From assembly GCA_021813195.1 (NCBI GenBank), contig JAKALI010000219.1, positions 1 through 6,922 of the forward strand: 6,922 bases of DNA, given 5' to 3'. Shown one piece after another: positions 1 through 6,798 of the stretch (position 1 is its first letter; each line of letters starts with the position of its first letter). Below the pieces are notes generated by a model. That model did not search any database. It had not been told where the DNA came from and saw nothing but the letters and a program-made list of their open reading frames with translations. Origin of the DNA: Pseudomonadota bacterium (GTDB taxonomy: Bacteria; Pseudomonadota; Alphaproteobacteria; Rhizobiales; Hyphomicrobiaceae). The position numbers and the translations under genes are program-made.

Positions 1-1353
1 ACCCTGTCGACGGGCCGAACCGCGCAAAGGCCGCGTAGTCCCGCCGAAGCGTTGGAGCCCCAGCGCGCGCCCCAGCGCCCGCGCGGCAGCCGGGTGCGGC
101 GGCAATCTCGTGTCATGGGCGCCGTCGCGAGGATTGGCAGCGGTCTGTTGACGCTTGGGGTGACGGGCATGGTTGTGATTGGGGCCGGTGCTCTGGTCCT
201 CAGCCATTACTACGATCGCAGCGGTCCGCTCGAGGTAACGCGTTCGATCGTCATCGACCGCGGGGAGGGTCGCATCGAGATCGCCGAGCGTCTCGAGCGA
301 GATGGCATCATTTCCAGTCGCTGGGCGTTCGTCGCCAACCATCTCGTGCGCAACCTGTTTGGCTCGGGCAAGCCCCTGGAGCTCAAGGCCGGGGAATACG
401 AATTCAAGAAGGGCGCCACGATGCGCGAGGTTCTTGAGACCATCGCGGAAGGCAAGTCCGTTCTCTACAAGGTCACGTTGCCAGAGGGTCTCACGAGCCA
501 GCAGATCGTCGAGCGGGTCAATGCGGACCCCAATCTGTCAGGAGAAATCACGCAGATACCGGCTGAAGGTACGCTGCTGCCGGATACCTATCGGGTGTCG
601 AAGGGCATGGCGCGCCAGGAGCTGCTTGAACGGATGCGTGCAGATCAGCAGCGGTTGATCGAAGCGATCTGGGATAAGCGCCAGCCCGACCTGCCGATCC
701 GCACGCCGCAGGAAGCTATCATCCTGGCGTCGATCGTCGAGAAGGAAACCGGTCGCGCGGATGAGCGCGAGCGCGTGGCCGCCGTCTTTATCAATCGTCT
801 GCGCAAAAATATGCGGCTCCAGTCCGATCCGACGATCATCTATGGCATCGTCGCTGGACAGGGATCGCTCGGGCGGCCTATTACCCGCAGCGATATCGAG
901 ACGAAGACGGCCTACAACACCTATCGCATCAACGGGCTGCCTCCCGGGCCGATCTGCAACCCGGGACGCGCGTCCATCGAAGCTGTTTTACAACCTGCAA
1001 AGACGGACGATCTGTACTTCGTCGCTGACGGAACAGGTGGTCATAAGTTCTCAGCCACGCTGGCAGAGCACAATGCCGCCGTTCGGGTTTGGCGACAGAT
1101 TGAGAAAACCCAGAATGCTCGTAGTGCTGCGGGGGGCGCCGCGGCTGCGACGGACGACCTTCCCGTAATGGGTTCAGATGATGCAGGCGGCGCACCCCAA
1201 GCGGCGATGGAAACCGCTGCTGAAGTCGGCATCAAACCGAATCAAGCCGCTGCGGCCAAACCCAATGAAGCCGCGGTGGTAAGCCCGGTTCCCCCCCAGT
1301 CGGCATCTGCGGCCACGATCCCGCTGCCTCTACGCAAGCCCCGCGCGCCCTGA
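1..1353 (+). CDS. mltG: Endolytic murein transglycosylase MltG (5'-partial)
   Basis: MltG is an inner-membrane lytic transglycosylase that cuts nascent peptidoglycan glycan strands and so sets their length. The frame has no stop between base 1 and the TTG at 52, and its upstream codons read RPRSPAEALEP, a proline/alanine-rich segment of the kind I associate with the cytoplasmic N-terminus of rhizobial MltG. I therefore treat the gene as entering from the left edge. Numbering from the TTG at 52, there is a basic N-terminus, one membrane segment at about 24-50, and then the periplasmic YceG domain. Family motifs are LLPDTYRVSKG (175-185), ILASIVEKETG (224-234, holding the catalytic Glu), RLQSDPTIIYG (255-265) and YRINGLPPGPICNPG (291-305). 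Residues from about 352 to the end (433) form an Ala/Pro-rich, probably disordered tail outside the domain. The stop is TGA at 1351-1353. The identification is firm; the true N-terminus cannot be seen. Confidence 0.95.
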   Translation, partial: TLSTGRTAQRPRSPAEALEPQRAPQRPRGSRVRRQSRVMGAVARIGSGLLTLGVTGMVVIGAGALVLSHYYDRSGPLEVTRSIVIDRGEGRIEIAERLERDGIISSRWAFVANHLVRNLFGSGKPLELKAGEYEFKKGATMREVLETIAEGKSVLYKVTLPEGLTSQQIVERVNADPNLSGEITQIPAEGTLLPDTYRVSKGMARQELLERMRADQQRLIEAIWDKRQPDLPIRTPQEAIILASIVEKETGRADERERVAAVFINRLRKNMRLQSDPTIIYGIVAGQGSLGRPITRSDIETKTAYNTYRINGLPPGPICNPGRASIEAVLQPAKTDDLYFVADGTGGHKFSATLAEHNAAVRVWRQIEKTQNARSAAGGAAAATDDLPVMGSDDAGGAPQAAMETAAEVGIKPNQAAAAKPNEAAVVSPVPPQSASAATIPLPLRKPRAP

Positions 1354-1614
1354 TATCTCACTGCGGTCGGCATGCGGTGGGATCTCTCCTGGGCGAAATC
1401 TCTGCTGGCGCCCTAAGGCTCCCCCAGTTTTGAAGTTGCGGGCCGGGCCAACGCGTGGCCATCCTCTGCTCTCTTGGCGGGCGAGACCCAACGGGCTAAA
1501 GGAGCCGGAACCCAACGATATGCCGTGCTTGGCCCAGGGAGCCGTGCGGTGCTCCCGCCGGTCGGCTCTGGCCGAGGCGCTGCATCGTCCATCCTCACAA
1601 GGCTGTTCTTGTCC
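1354..1614. other. mltG-yicC intergenic region
   Basis: These 261 nt lie between two genes on the same strand. The yicC frame is open back to a TTG at 1474, but the residues it would add (rich in Gly, Ala and Arg) resemble nothing in the YicC family, so I leave them out of the gene. There are two small perfect stems: GGCCA/TGGCC with a 5-nt loop (1446-1460) and GGGAGC/GCTCCC with an 8-nt loop (1537-1556). Neither is followed by a T-run. CTGGG (1389-1393) could pair with CCCAG (1423-1427) just before TTTT (1428-1431), but the loop is about 29 nt, so this is not a convincing terminator. I see no clear -35/-10 pair. The spacer may hold a leader or promoter for yicC-gmk, but that is inference only. 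Confidence 0.5.
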
Positions 1615-2535
1615 ATGGCTCAAAACTCCAGCGCTGAGAGCCCCCCTTACGGCCCCAAAAGCATGACAGGCTTTGCGCGCGCCGATGGCTGCGACGGCTC
1701 CATGCGCTGGTTTTGGGAGGTGCGCAGCGTCAACGGCCGTGGCTTGGATATCCGGGTGCGCTTGCCGCAGGGATTCGAATCTTTGGAACCCGGCGCGCGC
1801 GAAGCCGTGGGACGACAGATCAGCCGCGGCAACGTTACCCTCACCCTGACGCTCCAGCATGAAGCCGCAGCACCGGTTCTGCGGATCAACACACATGCCT
1901 TGTCGGCAATCGCCAAGGCGATTGAGGAGGTCCGTGCGGTGACGGGTGCCGGCCCTCCAAACGTCGATGGATTGCTGGCTCTGCGCGGTGTCATGGAGAT
2001 CATCGAGGAGTTGCCCGATGCCGAAGCAAAATCCGCTCGGGACGCCGCACTCCTTGCGACGCTCGAGGAAGCATTGTCTGGGCTCGACGCCGCACGGCGT
2101 GCGGAAGGTCGTCGGCTCACCGCTGTGATCCGTGGGCAATTGAATGAAATCTCGCGTTTGATCGACGCTGTCGCCGCCTCTCCTGCCCGAACAGCTGACG
2201 CCGTGCGGGCGCGTTTGGAAGAGACCGTTCGCCGCCTCATGGAGGCCTCGCCCGCGCTCGATCCGCAACGTCTGCATCAGGAAGCTGTTCTACTGGCGGT
2301 GCGCTCCGACGTCGAAGAGGAACTCCAACGCCTCAAGGCGCATATCGCATCGGGTCTGGATTTGCTCACTCAAGATAGTCCAGTGGGGCGCAAACTCGAC
2401 TTTCTCACTCAAGAACTCAATCGTGAGGCCAACACGTTGACATCAAAAGCCATCGACATCGCGTGCACGCAAGCCGGGCTCGCCATGAAAACCCTCATCG
2501 ATCAAATGCGCGAGCAGGTACAAAACATTGAGTGA
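1615..2535 (+). CDS. yicC: YicC/YloC family endoribonuclease
   Basis: This protein belongs to the YicC/YloC family (YicC-like N-terminal domain plus DUF1732), whose members act in RNA turnover: B. subtilis YloC is an endoribonuclease, and E. coli YicC has been tied to small-RNA decay. With the ATG at 1615 it has 306 residues. The family N-terminus appears as SMTGFARADG (16-25), followed by EVRSVNGRGLDIRVRLP (35-51) and SLEPGAREAV (56-65). The C-terminal signature is GRKLDFLTQELNREANTLTS (258-277). Start choice is uncertain. The ATG at 1615 has only a weak AAGG 12 nt upstream. The ATG at 1663, inside SMTGF, gives 290 residues, closer to the usual family length, but lacks a Shine-Dalgarno, and the family normally has a few residues before that Met. 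The gene ends in the overlap with gmk, and mltG-yicC-gmk is a familiar rhizobial order. The in-vivo RNA target is unknown. Confidence 0.9.
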   Translation: MAQNSSAESPPYGPKSMTGFARADGCDGSMRWFWEVRSVNGRGLDIRVRLPQGFESLEPGAREAVGRQISRGNVTLTLTLQHEAAAPVLRINTHALSAIAKAIEEVRAVTGAGPPNVDGLLALRGVMEIIEELPDAEAKSARDAALLATLEEALSGLDAARRAEGRRLTAVIRGQLNEISRLIDAVAASPARTADAVRARLEETVRRLMEASPALDPQRLHQEAVLLAVRSDVEEELQRLKAHIASGLDLLTQDSPVGRKLDFLTQELNREANTLTSKAIDIACTQAGLAMKTLIDQMREQVQNIE

Positions 2536-3184
2536 GATGATCCCTCCGTCTTTGCCCCGCATTGCCCGGCGCGGTGTGCTCCTCGTGCTGTCCTCACCCT
2601 CGGGGGCCGGAAAGACAACCCTTTCGCGCGCCCTGCTCGATGGTGACGCGGGTATTGCGCTGTCCGTCTCCATGACGACCCGCAAACCGCGTCCCGGAGA
2701 AGTGGATGGCAAGGACTATTATTTCATCGACGAAGCGCGATTCTCACACTTGCGTGACAGTGGTGAACTGCTCGAGTGGGCGCGCGTGTTTGGTAACTTT
2801 TATGGAACGCCACGCGGACCCGTCGAAGCCGCGATCGCTGCTGGCCAGGACATGCTGTTTGACATCGACTGGCAGGGAGCTCAGCAGCTTTCTGAGTCGA
2901 TGGCGGGCGATGTGGTGCGCGTATTCATCTTGCCTCCCTCGGCGCAAGCGCTACGCGAGCGTCTCGTTGGCCGGGCGCAGGACCCTGCGGATGTTGTTGC
3001 CGCGCGCATGGCGCAGGCGGCCGCCGAGATTAGCCACTGGGCTGAATATGACTACGTCATCGTCAATGCGGATCTGGCCGAGAGCATTGCGGGACTGCGG
3101 GCTATTCTCGCCGCAGAACGCTTAAAGCGCGAGCGGCTCGCCGGTCTGACACAGTTCGTGCGCGATCTTCAAGCTGGCCTGTGA
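2528..3184 (+). CDS. gmk: Guanylate kinase
   Basis: Gmk is the cytosolic enzyme that phosphorylates GMP (and dGMP) to GDP with ATP. It is essential for GTP and (p)ppGpp supply. From the TTG at 2528 it has 218 residues, a normal length. The Walker A loop is [10 protein letters not shown] (22-31). The GMP-binding region follows: [20 protein letters not shown] (46-65), then [16 protein letters not shown] (85-100). The Walker B-like strand is [11 protein letters not shown] (111-121). The lid/C-terminal part runs through ERLVGR (144-149) to [11 protein letters not shown] (173-183). The TTG start overlaps the end of yicC by 8 nt and has an AGG 9 nt upstream. The alternative ATG at 2537, one base after the yicC stop, gives 215 residues but has no well-placed Shine-Dalgarno. 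Both imply coupling to yicC. The 3' end overlaps the convergent rsmA by 16 nt. Confidence 0.96.
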   Translation: MSEMIPPSLPRIARRGVLLVLSSPSGAGKTTLSRALLDGDAGIALSVSMTTRKPRPGEVDGKDYYFIDEARFSHLRDSGELLEWARVFGNFYGTPRGPVEAAIAAGQDMLFDIDWQGAQQLSESMAGDVVRVFILPPSAQALRERLVGRAQDPADVVAARMAQAAAEISHWAEYDYVIVNADLAESIAGLRAILAAERLKRERLAGLTQFVRDLQAGL

Positions 3185-4098
3185 TCGCGTGCACCGGATC
3201 GCTCCAGTAACTGGGCCAAGCGCGCAAAATCTCGCACGCTGAGTTGCTCGGCGCGCAATTCTGGGTCGAGCGCGGCCTCACGCAGCAGCAACTCTGGAAG
3301 AGGTGTGAGGGTCTTCAGACTTTGGCGTAGCATCTTGCGGCGTTGGCCGAACGCCGCCGCCGTCACACGGCCCAGGGTCGCCACGTGACAGGCGGGCATG
3401 GGATTAGGGACAGGCTCAAATGTTACCACCGCAGACGCGACTTTCGGTGGCGGCGTGAAGGCTGCAGGGGGAAGGGTCAGCGCAATCCGTGGACGAGCGC
3501 GCCATTGTGAGATGACGGCAAGCCGCCCATAGGCCTTGGAACCCGGCTGTGCAACGATCCGCTCTGCGACCTCCTTTTGGAACATGAGCGTCATCTGCTG
3601 CCACCACGGCGGCCAAGGTTCGATTTCGAGCCAGCCGATAAGCAATTGAGTGGCAATCGCATAGGGCAGGTTGGCGACGACGGCGACCCCGCCAGGAGCC
3701 GCTCCCAAAAGCCCGCTCCAGTCCACGTGCCGGGCATCCGCGCTGTGGACCTCCAAGCGCCCGGGATAGGCCGCGGCGACGTCGGCCAAGGCCGCGAGGC
3801 AACGCTCGTCCCGCTCCACGGCGACGACACGGCGGGCCCCTTCCATGAGCAGAGCCCGCGTAAGACCGCCAGGGCCGGGGCCAATCTCAAGGATCGTGCG
3901 CTGATCCAGCGGCGTGGCAAGTCGGGCGATCCGTCTCGTCAGGTTCAAATCGAGGATGAAGTTTTGGCTGAGCGCCTTGCGCGCTGACAGTCCGTGCTCC
4001 GCGAGCACATCGCGCAAGGCTGGAAGGCCATCCGATGCGCGCGTCAACACTGCCTCGGCCTCAGCAGCGGGCTGCGATTTTATTTCACCGCGTCCCAT
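3169..4098 (-). CDS. rsmA: 16S rRNA (adenine1518-N6/adenine1519-N6)-dimethyltransferase
   Basis: RsmA (KsgA) uses S-adenosylmethionine to dimethylate two adjacent adenines in the 3'-terminal helix of 16S rRNA during late 30S assembly; loss typically gives kasugamycin resistance. It has 309 residues. The N-terminal cap is [18 protein letters not shown] (42-59). SAM motif I is [16 protein letters not shown] (69-84), the acidic end of strand 2 is VAVERDE (92-98), and SADARHVDW (119-127) follows. Catalytic motif IV is VVANLPYA (140-147), then [10 protein letters not shown] (172-181) and [12 protein letters not shown] (214-225). The C-terminal RNA-binding domain carries [13 protein letters not shown] (250-262). 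The ATG at 4098 shares its A with the pdxA TGA (TGATG) and has no Shine-Dalgarno of its own, which supports reinitiation from pdxA. The N-terminus runs about 25 residues before the usual LPALRDV start, so an internal start cannot be excluded. Confidence 0.95.
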   Translation of the reverse strand: MGRGEIKSQPAAEAEAVLTRASDGLPALRDVLAEHGLSARKALSQNFILDLNLTRRIARLATPLDQRTILEIGPGPGGLTRALLMEGARRVVAVERDERCLAALADVAAAYPGRLEVHSADARHVDWSGLLGAAPGGVAVVANLPYAIATQLLIGWLEIEPWPPWWQQMTLMFQKEVAERIVAQPGSKAYGRLAVISQWRARPRIALTLPPAAFTPPPKVASAVVTFEPVPNPMPACHVATLGRVTAAAFGQRRKMLRQSLKTLTPLPELLLREAALDPELRAEQLSVRDFARLAQLLERSGARDHRPA

Positions 4099-5159
4099 CA
4101 GACCGGCCGGGTCATGCGGCGCTGGGCGATCTCATCGGCAAGTTTCAGCGCCGCGATGAGGCTCAGCGGGGAGGCAGAACACTGGGGGGCGATGTCGAAC
4201 GCCGTCCCGTGATCGGGTGACGTCCGCACGAACGGCAATCCGAGGGTGACATTGACCCCGGTGTCGAAGGCGAGCGTCTTTAGCGGAATAAGCGCTTGAT
4301 CGTGATACATGCACACCGCCGCATCGTAGCCCGCGCGCGCGGCGCGATGAAACAACGTATCGGCTGCGTGCGGCCCCGTCACGTTCAATCCAGAGTCGCG
4401 GGCCGCCGCGATCACGGGCGCAATCAAATCTTCCTCTTCTCGACCCAGCGCGCCCCGCTCACCGGCGTGGGGATTGAGGCCTGAAATCGCGATTCGTGGA
4501 TCAGCGATTCCAAAGTCACGTCTGAGGGCGTCATGTGTCGCGCGGATGGTCAGGGCCAGTAAGGGACGCGTGAGCGATCGGGGGACTTCGCTTAGAGGAA
4601 TGTGGATCGTCGCGGGCACGACACGCAGCGTGTCCGACGCCAGCATCATAACCGGATGATGCGGTTCGCCCGGCACAAGCATGCGCGCGAGCGCGGCGAG
4701 AAACTCGGTATGCCCGGGATGCTCAAACCCGGCCGTATACAACACAGACTTGGCAATCGGATTGGTGACTAGAGCGGCGGCCTCGCTCATCACGACCGCC
4801 CGGGTGGCCGCTTCGATGGCGTTGATGGTGGCCATGGCATTGGCGGGGGCCGGACGACCGGGTTCGGTCGGAACTGCCGTTGGAATTGGCACGACCGGCA
4901 GGCGGGACTCGAAATGGCGCACGGCCTCACCCGGGACGGCAATCTCCGCTATGGCCAGATTGACCCCCATGCGGTCTGCGCGCGCACGCAAAACCGCAGG
5001 ACAAGCATACACGGCAAACGGCGCCAACGCCGCCTCACGACGACGCATCCAGGCTGCAATGGTGATTTCAGGGCCAATGCCGGCCGGTTCGCCCATCGTG
5101 AGTGCGAGGGGCAGTGGCGGGGAAGGGCCGGCGTGGGCCACGGCGTGCGGTTCCGCCAT
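4098..5159 (-). CDS. pdxA: 4-hydroxythreonine-4-phosphate dehydrogenase
   Basis: PdxA oxidises 4-phosphohydroxy-L-threonine with NAD(P)+ in the DXP-dependent pathway to pyridoxal 5'-phosphate; the product then condenses in the PdxJ reaction. It has 353 residues from the ATG at 5159. Motifs in order are [12 protein letters not shown] (20-31), LVTNPIAK (130-137), HPGHTEFLA (147-155), [10 protein letters not shown] (184-193), [12 protein letters not shown] (225-236), HAADTLFH (264-271), [11 protein letters not shown] (284-294) and [13 protein letters not shown] (312-324). The metal-binding histidines expected in the family correspond to H150, H186 and H286 and are all present. The frame extends upstream to 5306, but those residues overlap surA and match no family sequence; the TGATG junction and the family N-terminus both place the start at 5159. 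After FDIA the usual Gly-x-Gly loop is replaced by PQCSASPLS, which is unusual. The gene sits in the surA-pdxA-rsmA operon. Confidence 0.95.
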   Translation of the reverse strand: MAEPHAVAHAGPSPPLPLALTMGEPAGIGPEITIAAWMRRREAALAPFAVYACPAVLRARADRMGVNLAIAEIAVPGEAVRHFESRLPVVPIPTAVPTEPGRPAPANAMATINAIEAATRAVVMSEAAALVTNPIAKSVLYTAGFEHPGHTEFLAALARMLVPGEPHHPVMMLASDTLRVVPATIHIPLSEVPRSLTRPLLALTIRATHDALRRDFGIADPRIAISGLNPHAGERGALGREEEDLIAPVIAAARDSGLNVTGPHAADTLFHRAARAGYDAAVCMYHDQALIPLKTLAFDTGVNVTLGLPFVRTSPDHGTAFDIAPQCSASPLSLIAALKLADEIAQRRMTRPV

Positions 5160-6529
5160 CAACGAAACTCGATGGCTGCGTCTTGACGCAGATCTTTGAG
5201 ATGCTTGCGGGCCAGGACTTCGAATTCCTTTTGCCGAAGTTCGGCTTGTGCGTTCTGGCGGCGTTCCAAATCGGCCGCCACGGATTTGCGTCCGCAGACC
5301 GCCCAAATCTCCACCCCGCCGGGAGCGACGCTGGGTGGCAGCATTTCCCCATCGCGCGCGTTGAGAAGCAGACTGCGGGTGGGCTCGGCAATTGTTCCGG
5401 CGGCACGAGTTCCAAGATTCTCGAAGCGCGCCCCAGCAATGCTGGCCGCTTGGGCCGCCATCCCGGCGCAGCCTGAGCCAGAACGCACCAGGGCTTCGCC
5501 TTCCGCGAGGCGCTTTGCCAATAGCTTCTGATCCAGTTTTTCGGGGATCGGCAAGGTAATGCGCTGAACCTGGAGTTCAACGCTTTCTCCTCCTGAACCG
5601 GGAGCCCGTTCCACGAACCGATCAATATCGCGCTCCGTCACGGCAATCTGATGCCCGAAACGACGGCGCACGACCTCCTGCCAGGACATATTCGCGCGGA
5701 ACCGCTCACGCATGATGTTGGCGTCGGCGCCCATTTTTTTTAGGTGCGCAGCAAACTCTGCCTCCGTCATTTTGTTCTTCTCGGCGATCGAGCGCATGAT
5801 GCGGTCAAGTTCATCGTCGCCGACCACGACATTGAGACGCTTGGCCTCCTGCAGCTTCAAGCGTTCCTCGATCAATTCGTCGAGCGCTTCCTTACGTAAT
5901 CCCGGCATCACGCTTTGACGCGCGCTTTCGATGGCGCGTTGCTGGAGAGATTTGGCAAATTCCTGCTTTCGCCGCTCGAAAATCGCAATGATCTCATCGC
6001 GCGACTTGTTGGGGTTGGCCTTCACAGTTTCATTGAGAATGGCTTTGAGCCGCTCTGAGGTCGCCGGAGACTTGATCAGAGCCTGGAAATTTGCCTGGGC
6101 GCGTTGACCGATATTGGCATTCCCCATACCCATTAGGCGTTGGCGTTGGCTGACCTCGTAGGCGGTGATCGGCTCGTCATTGACGAGCGCCACGATCGAC
6201 TGGCCAGATCCTCTGACTTTGCCGGGGGCGCCTTCACCACCGGGGTCGATCGCGGCGGACTTCGCACGGTCGCCGGTCGCTTTGGACGGCGCGGACTTTG
6301 CGGGTTTGGTGGACGGTTTAGCGGCTTCCGGATCAGAGGGCACGACGATCTCAGGAAGCTCTGGCCGCGCAGCCGCGGGCTGCACCGTGGTTGTGATCTC
6401 TTGGGCGCGGGCCGTTACGGCGGCCGGCAGCAAGAGGAACGTTGCGGCCAAACTGCCCGTGACCCGCTGCAACATTCGGCGTTGTTGTGCCGTCACAGCA
6501 CCGGGTCTGTCTGTCGAGGTCCGCCTCAC
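5159..6529 (-). CDS. surA: SurA-like periplasmic chaperone (SurA N-terminal domain)
   Basis: This is a periplasmic SurA-type chaperone, expected to escort outer-membrane proteins, probably including LptD, encoded just upstream. It has 456 residues from a GTG at 6529, whose start is fixed by a strong Shine-Dalgarno. An export signal is visible: a basic n-region, hydrophobic SLAATFLLLPAAVTA (26-40) and a likely cut after ARA (40-42). Residues 43-108 are a Pro/Ala/Lys-rich linker. The SurA core opens with VALVNDEPITAYEVSQRQRL (113-132) and resumes at LRKEALDELIEERLKLQEAK (211-230). Between them lies a long charged helical segment (about 134-208) that I think is an insertion relative to the compact family form. 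Residues 318-415 sit where a parvulin domain would be, but the usual GDLG and FGWH motifs are not recognisable, so isomerase activity is doubtful. An in-frame Met19 could also start a protein with a complete signal peptide. The stop overlaps the pdxA start. Confidence 0.88.
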   Translation of the reverse strand: MRRTSTDRPGAVTAQQRRMLQRVTGSLAATFLLLPAAVTARAQEITTTVQPAAARPELPEIVVPSDPEAAKPSTKPAKSAPSKATGDRAKSAAIDPGGEGAPGKVRGSGQSIVALVNDEPITAYEVSQRQRLMGMGNANIGQRAQANFQALIKSPATSERLKAILNETVKANPNKSRDEIIAIFERRKQEFAKSLQQRAIESARQSVMPGLRKEALDELIEERLKLQEAKRLNVVVGDDELDRIMRSIAEKNKMTEAEFAAHLKKMGADANIMRERFRANMSWQEVVRRRFGHQIAVTERDIDRFVERAPGSGGESVELQVQRITLPIPEKLDQKLLAKRLAEGEALVRSGSGCAGMAAQAASIAGARFENLGTRAAGTIAEPTRSLLLNARDGEMLPPSVAPGGVEIWAVCGRKSVAADLERRQNAQAELRQKEFEVLARKHLKDLRQDAAIEFR

Positions 6530-6537
6530 GCCTCAAG

Positions 6538-6546
6538 CTCCTCCTT
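6538..6546 (-). promoter_or_regulatory. Strong ribosome binding site of surA
   Basis: Read on the - strand, AAGGAGGAG occupies 6546 down to 6538 and ends 8 nt before the GTG at 6529. It is a near-perfect match to the anti-Shine-Dalgarno end of 16S rRNA and is the strongest such site I see in the window. It decides the start as GTG 6529 over the in-frame ATG at 6475. It also contrasts with pdxA and rsmA, which rely on stop/start overlap and have weak or no sites. Confidence 0.85.
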
Positions 6547-6647
6547 TTCCGCTTCCGAAGACCGCCCCATTCACCCGAATGGAGCGCATCACGTGCAGCA
6601 CTGCTGCCGTTGTGCCACGGGCCGGCCGGATGACCTTACGATGACGA

Positions 6648-6678
6648 TGCCGATTCGAACGGGGGCACCGAATTGGCA
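6648..6678. repeat. 10-bp inverted repeat upstream of surA
   Basis: On the + strand TGCCGATTCG (6648-6657) is followed by 11 nt and then CGAATTGGCA (6669-6678). Nine positions are Watson-Crick complementary and one is G-T, so as + strand RNA all ten would pair, while - strand RNA has one A-C mismatch. No T-run follows on either side, so it is not a canonical terminator. It lies about 120-150 nt upstream of the surA start and could be an operator half-site pair, an mRNA hairpin, or chance. Confidence 0.5.
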
Positions 6679-6798
6679 ACCCAGTGCTAAACCATTTATC
6701 CACGGAAACCATGGCCTTGACGTGGCAAATTGACAAGCGCTGCGGGCTGACCAGTGGGCCGCCGATGCGCGAAGCGAGGCGGGCAGATAGCCGCATCG

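Larger units (their letters stand above)
6530..6798. other. lptD-surA intergenic region
   Basis: These 269 nt separate two genes whose downstream partners overlap each other, so the region probably carries regulatory signal. It holds the surA ribosome binding site and a 31-nt inverted repeat (6648-6678). On the - strand an 89-codon frame begins with an ATG at 6802 that overlaps the lptD stop as ATGA and ends at 6533, just before surA. Its product is Arg-rich, matches no family I know and shows no domain; by hand count about 58 of 89 codons end in G or C. I do not annotate it as a gene. A possible -10-like GATAAAT on the - strand (near 6697-6703) has no good -35 partner. I see no clear terminator after lptD. 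Confidence 0.5.

Noticed and set aside
1389..1431. Possible rho-independent terminator after mltG (CTGGG...CCCAG then TTTT)
   Set aside because: The stem is only 5 bp with a loop of about 29 nt and a 4-base T-run, too weak to call.
1330..2277. 315-codon open frame on the - strand opposite yicC
   Set aside because: It lies antisense to a clearly recognisable yicC, its product resembles no family and it has no start context. It looks like a shadow of GC-rich codon use.
4681..5199. 172-codon open frame on the + strand opposite pdxA
   Set aside because: It is antisense to pdxA, whose motifs and operon junctions are unambiguous; low-complexity Ala/Arg product.
5160..5306. Upstream extension of pdxA to 5306
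   Set aside because: The extra 49 residues overlap surA, have no family similarity, and the TGATG junction and [13 protein letters not shown]-terminus support 5159.
5068..5625. 185-codon open frame on the - strand inside surA and pdxA
   Set aside because: It is a different frame of the same strand covering well-supported genes; its product shows no domain.
6646..6672. GTTCGAATC on the - strand, resembling a tRNA T-loop
   Set aside because: The flanking bases CCCCG and CGGCA do not form a five-base-pair T stem, and no acceptor or anticodon arm fits around it.
6140..6733. 197-codon open frame on the + strand over the surA 5' end and spacer
   Set aside because: The Gly/Arg-rich product mirrors the Pro/Ala linker of surA on the other strand; no recognisable domain or ribosome site.
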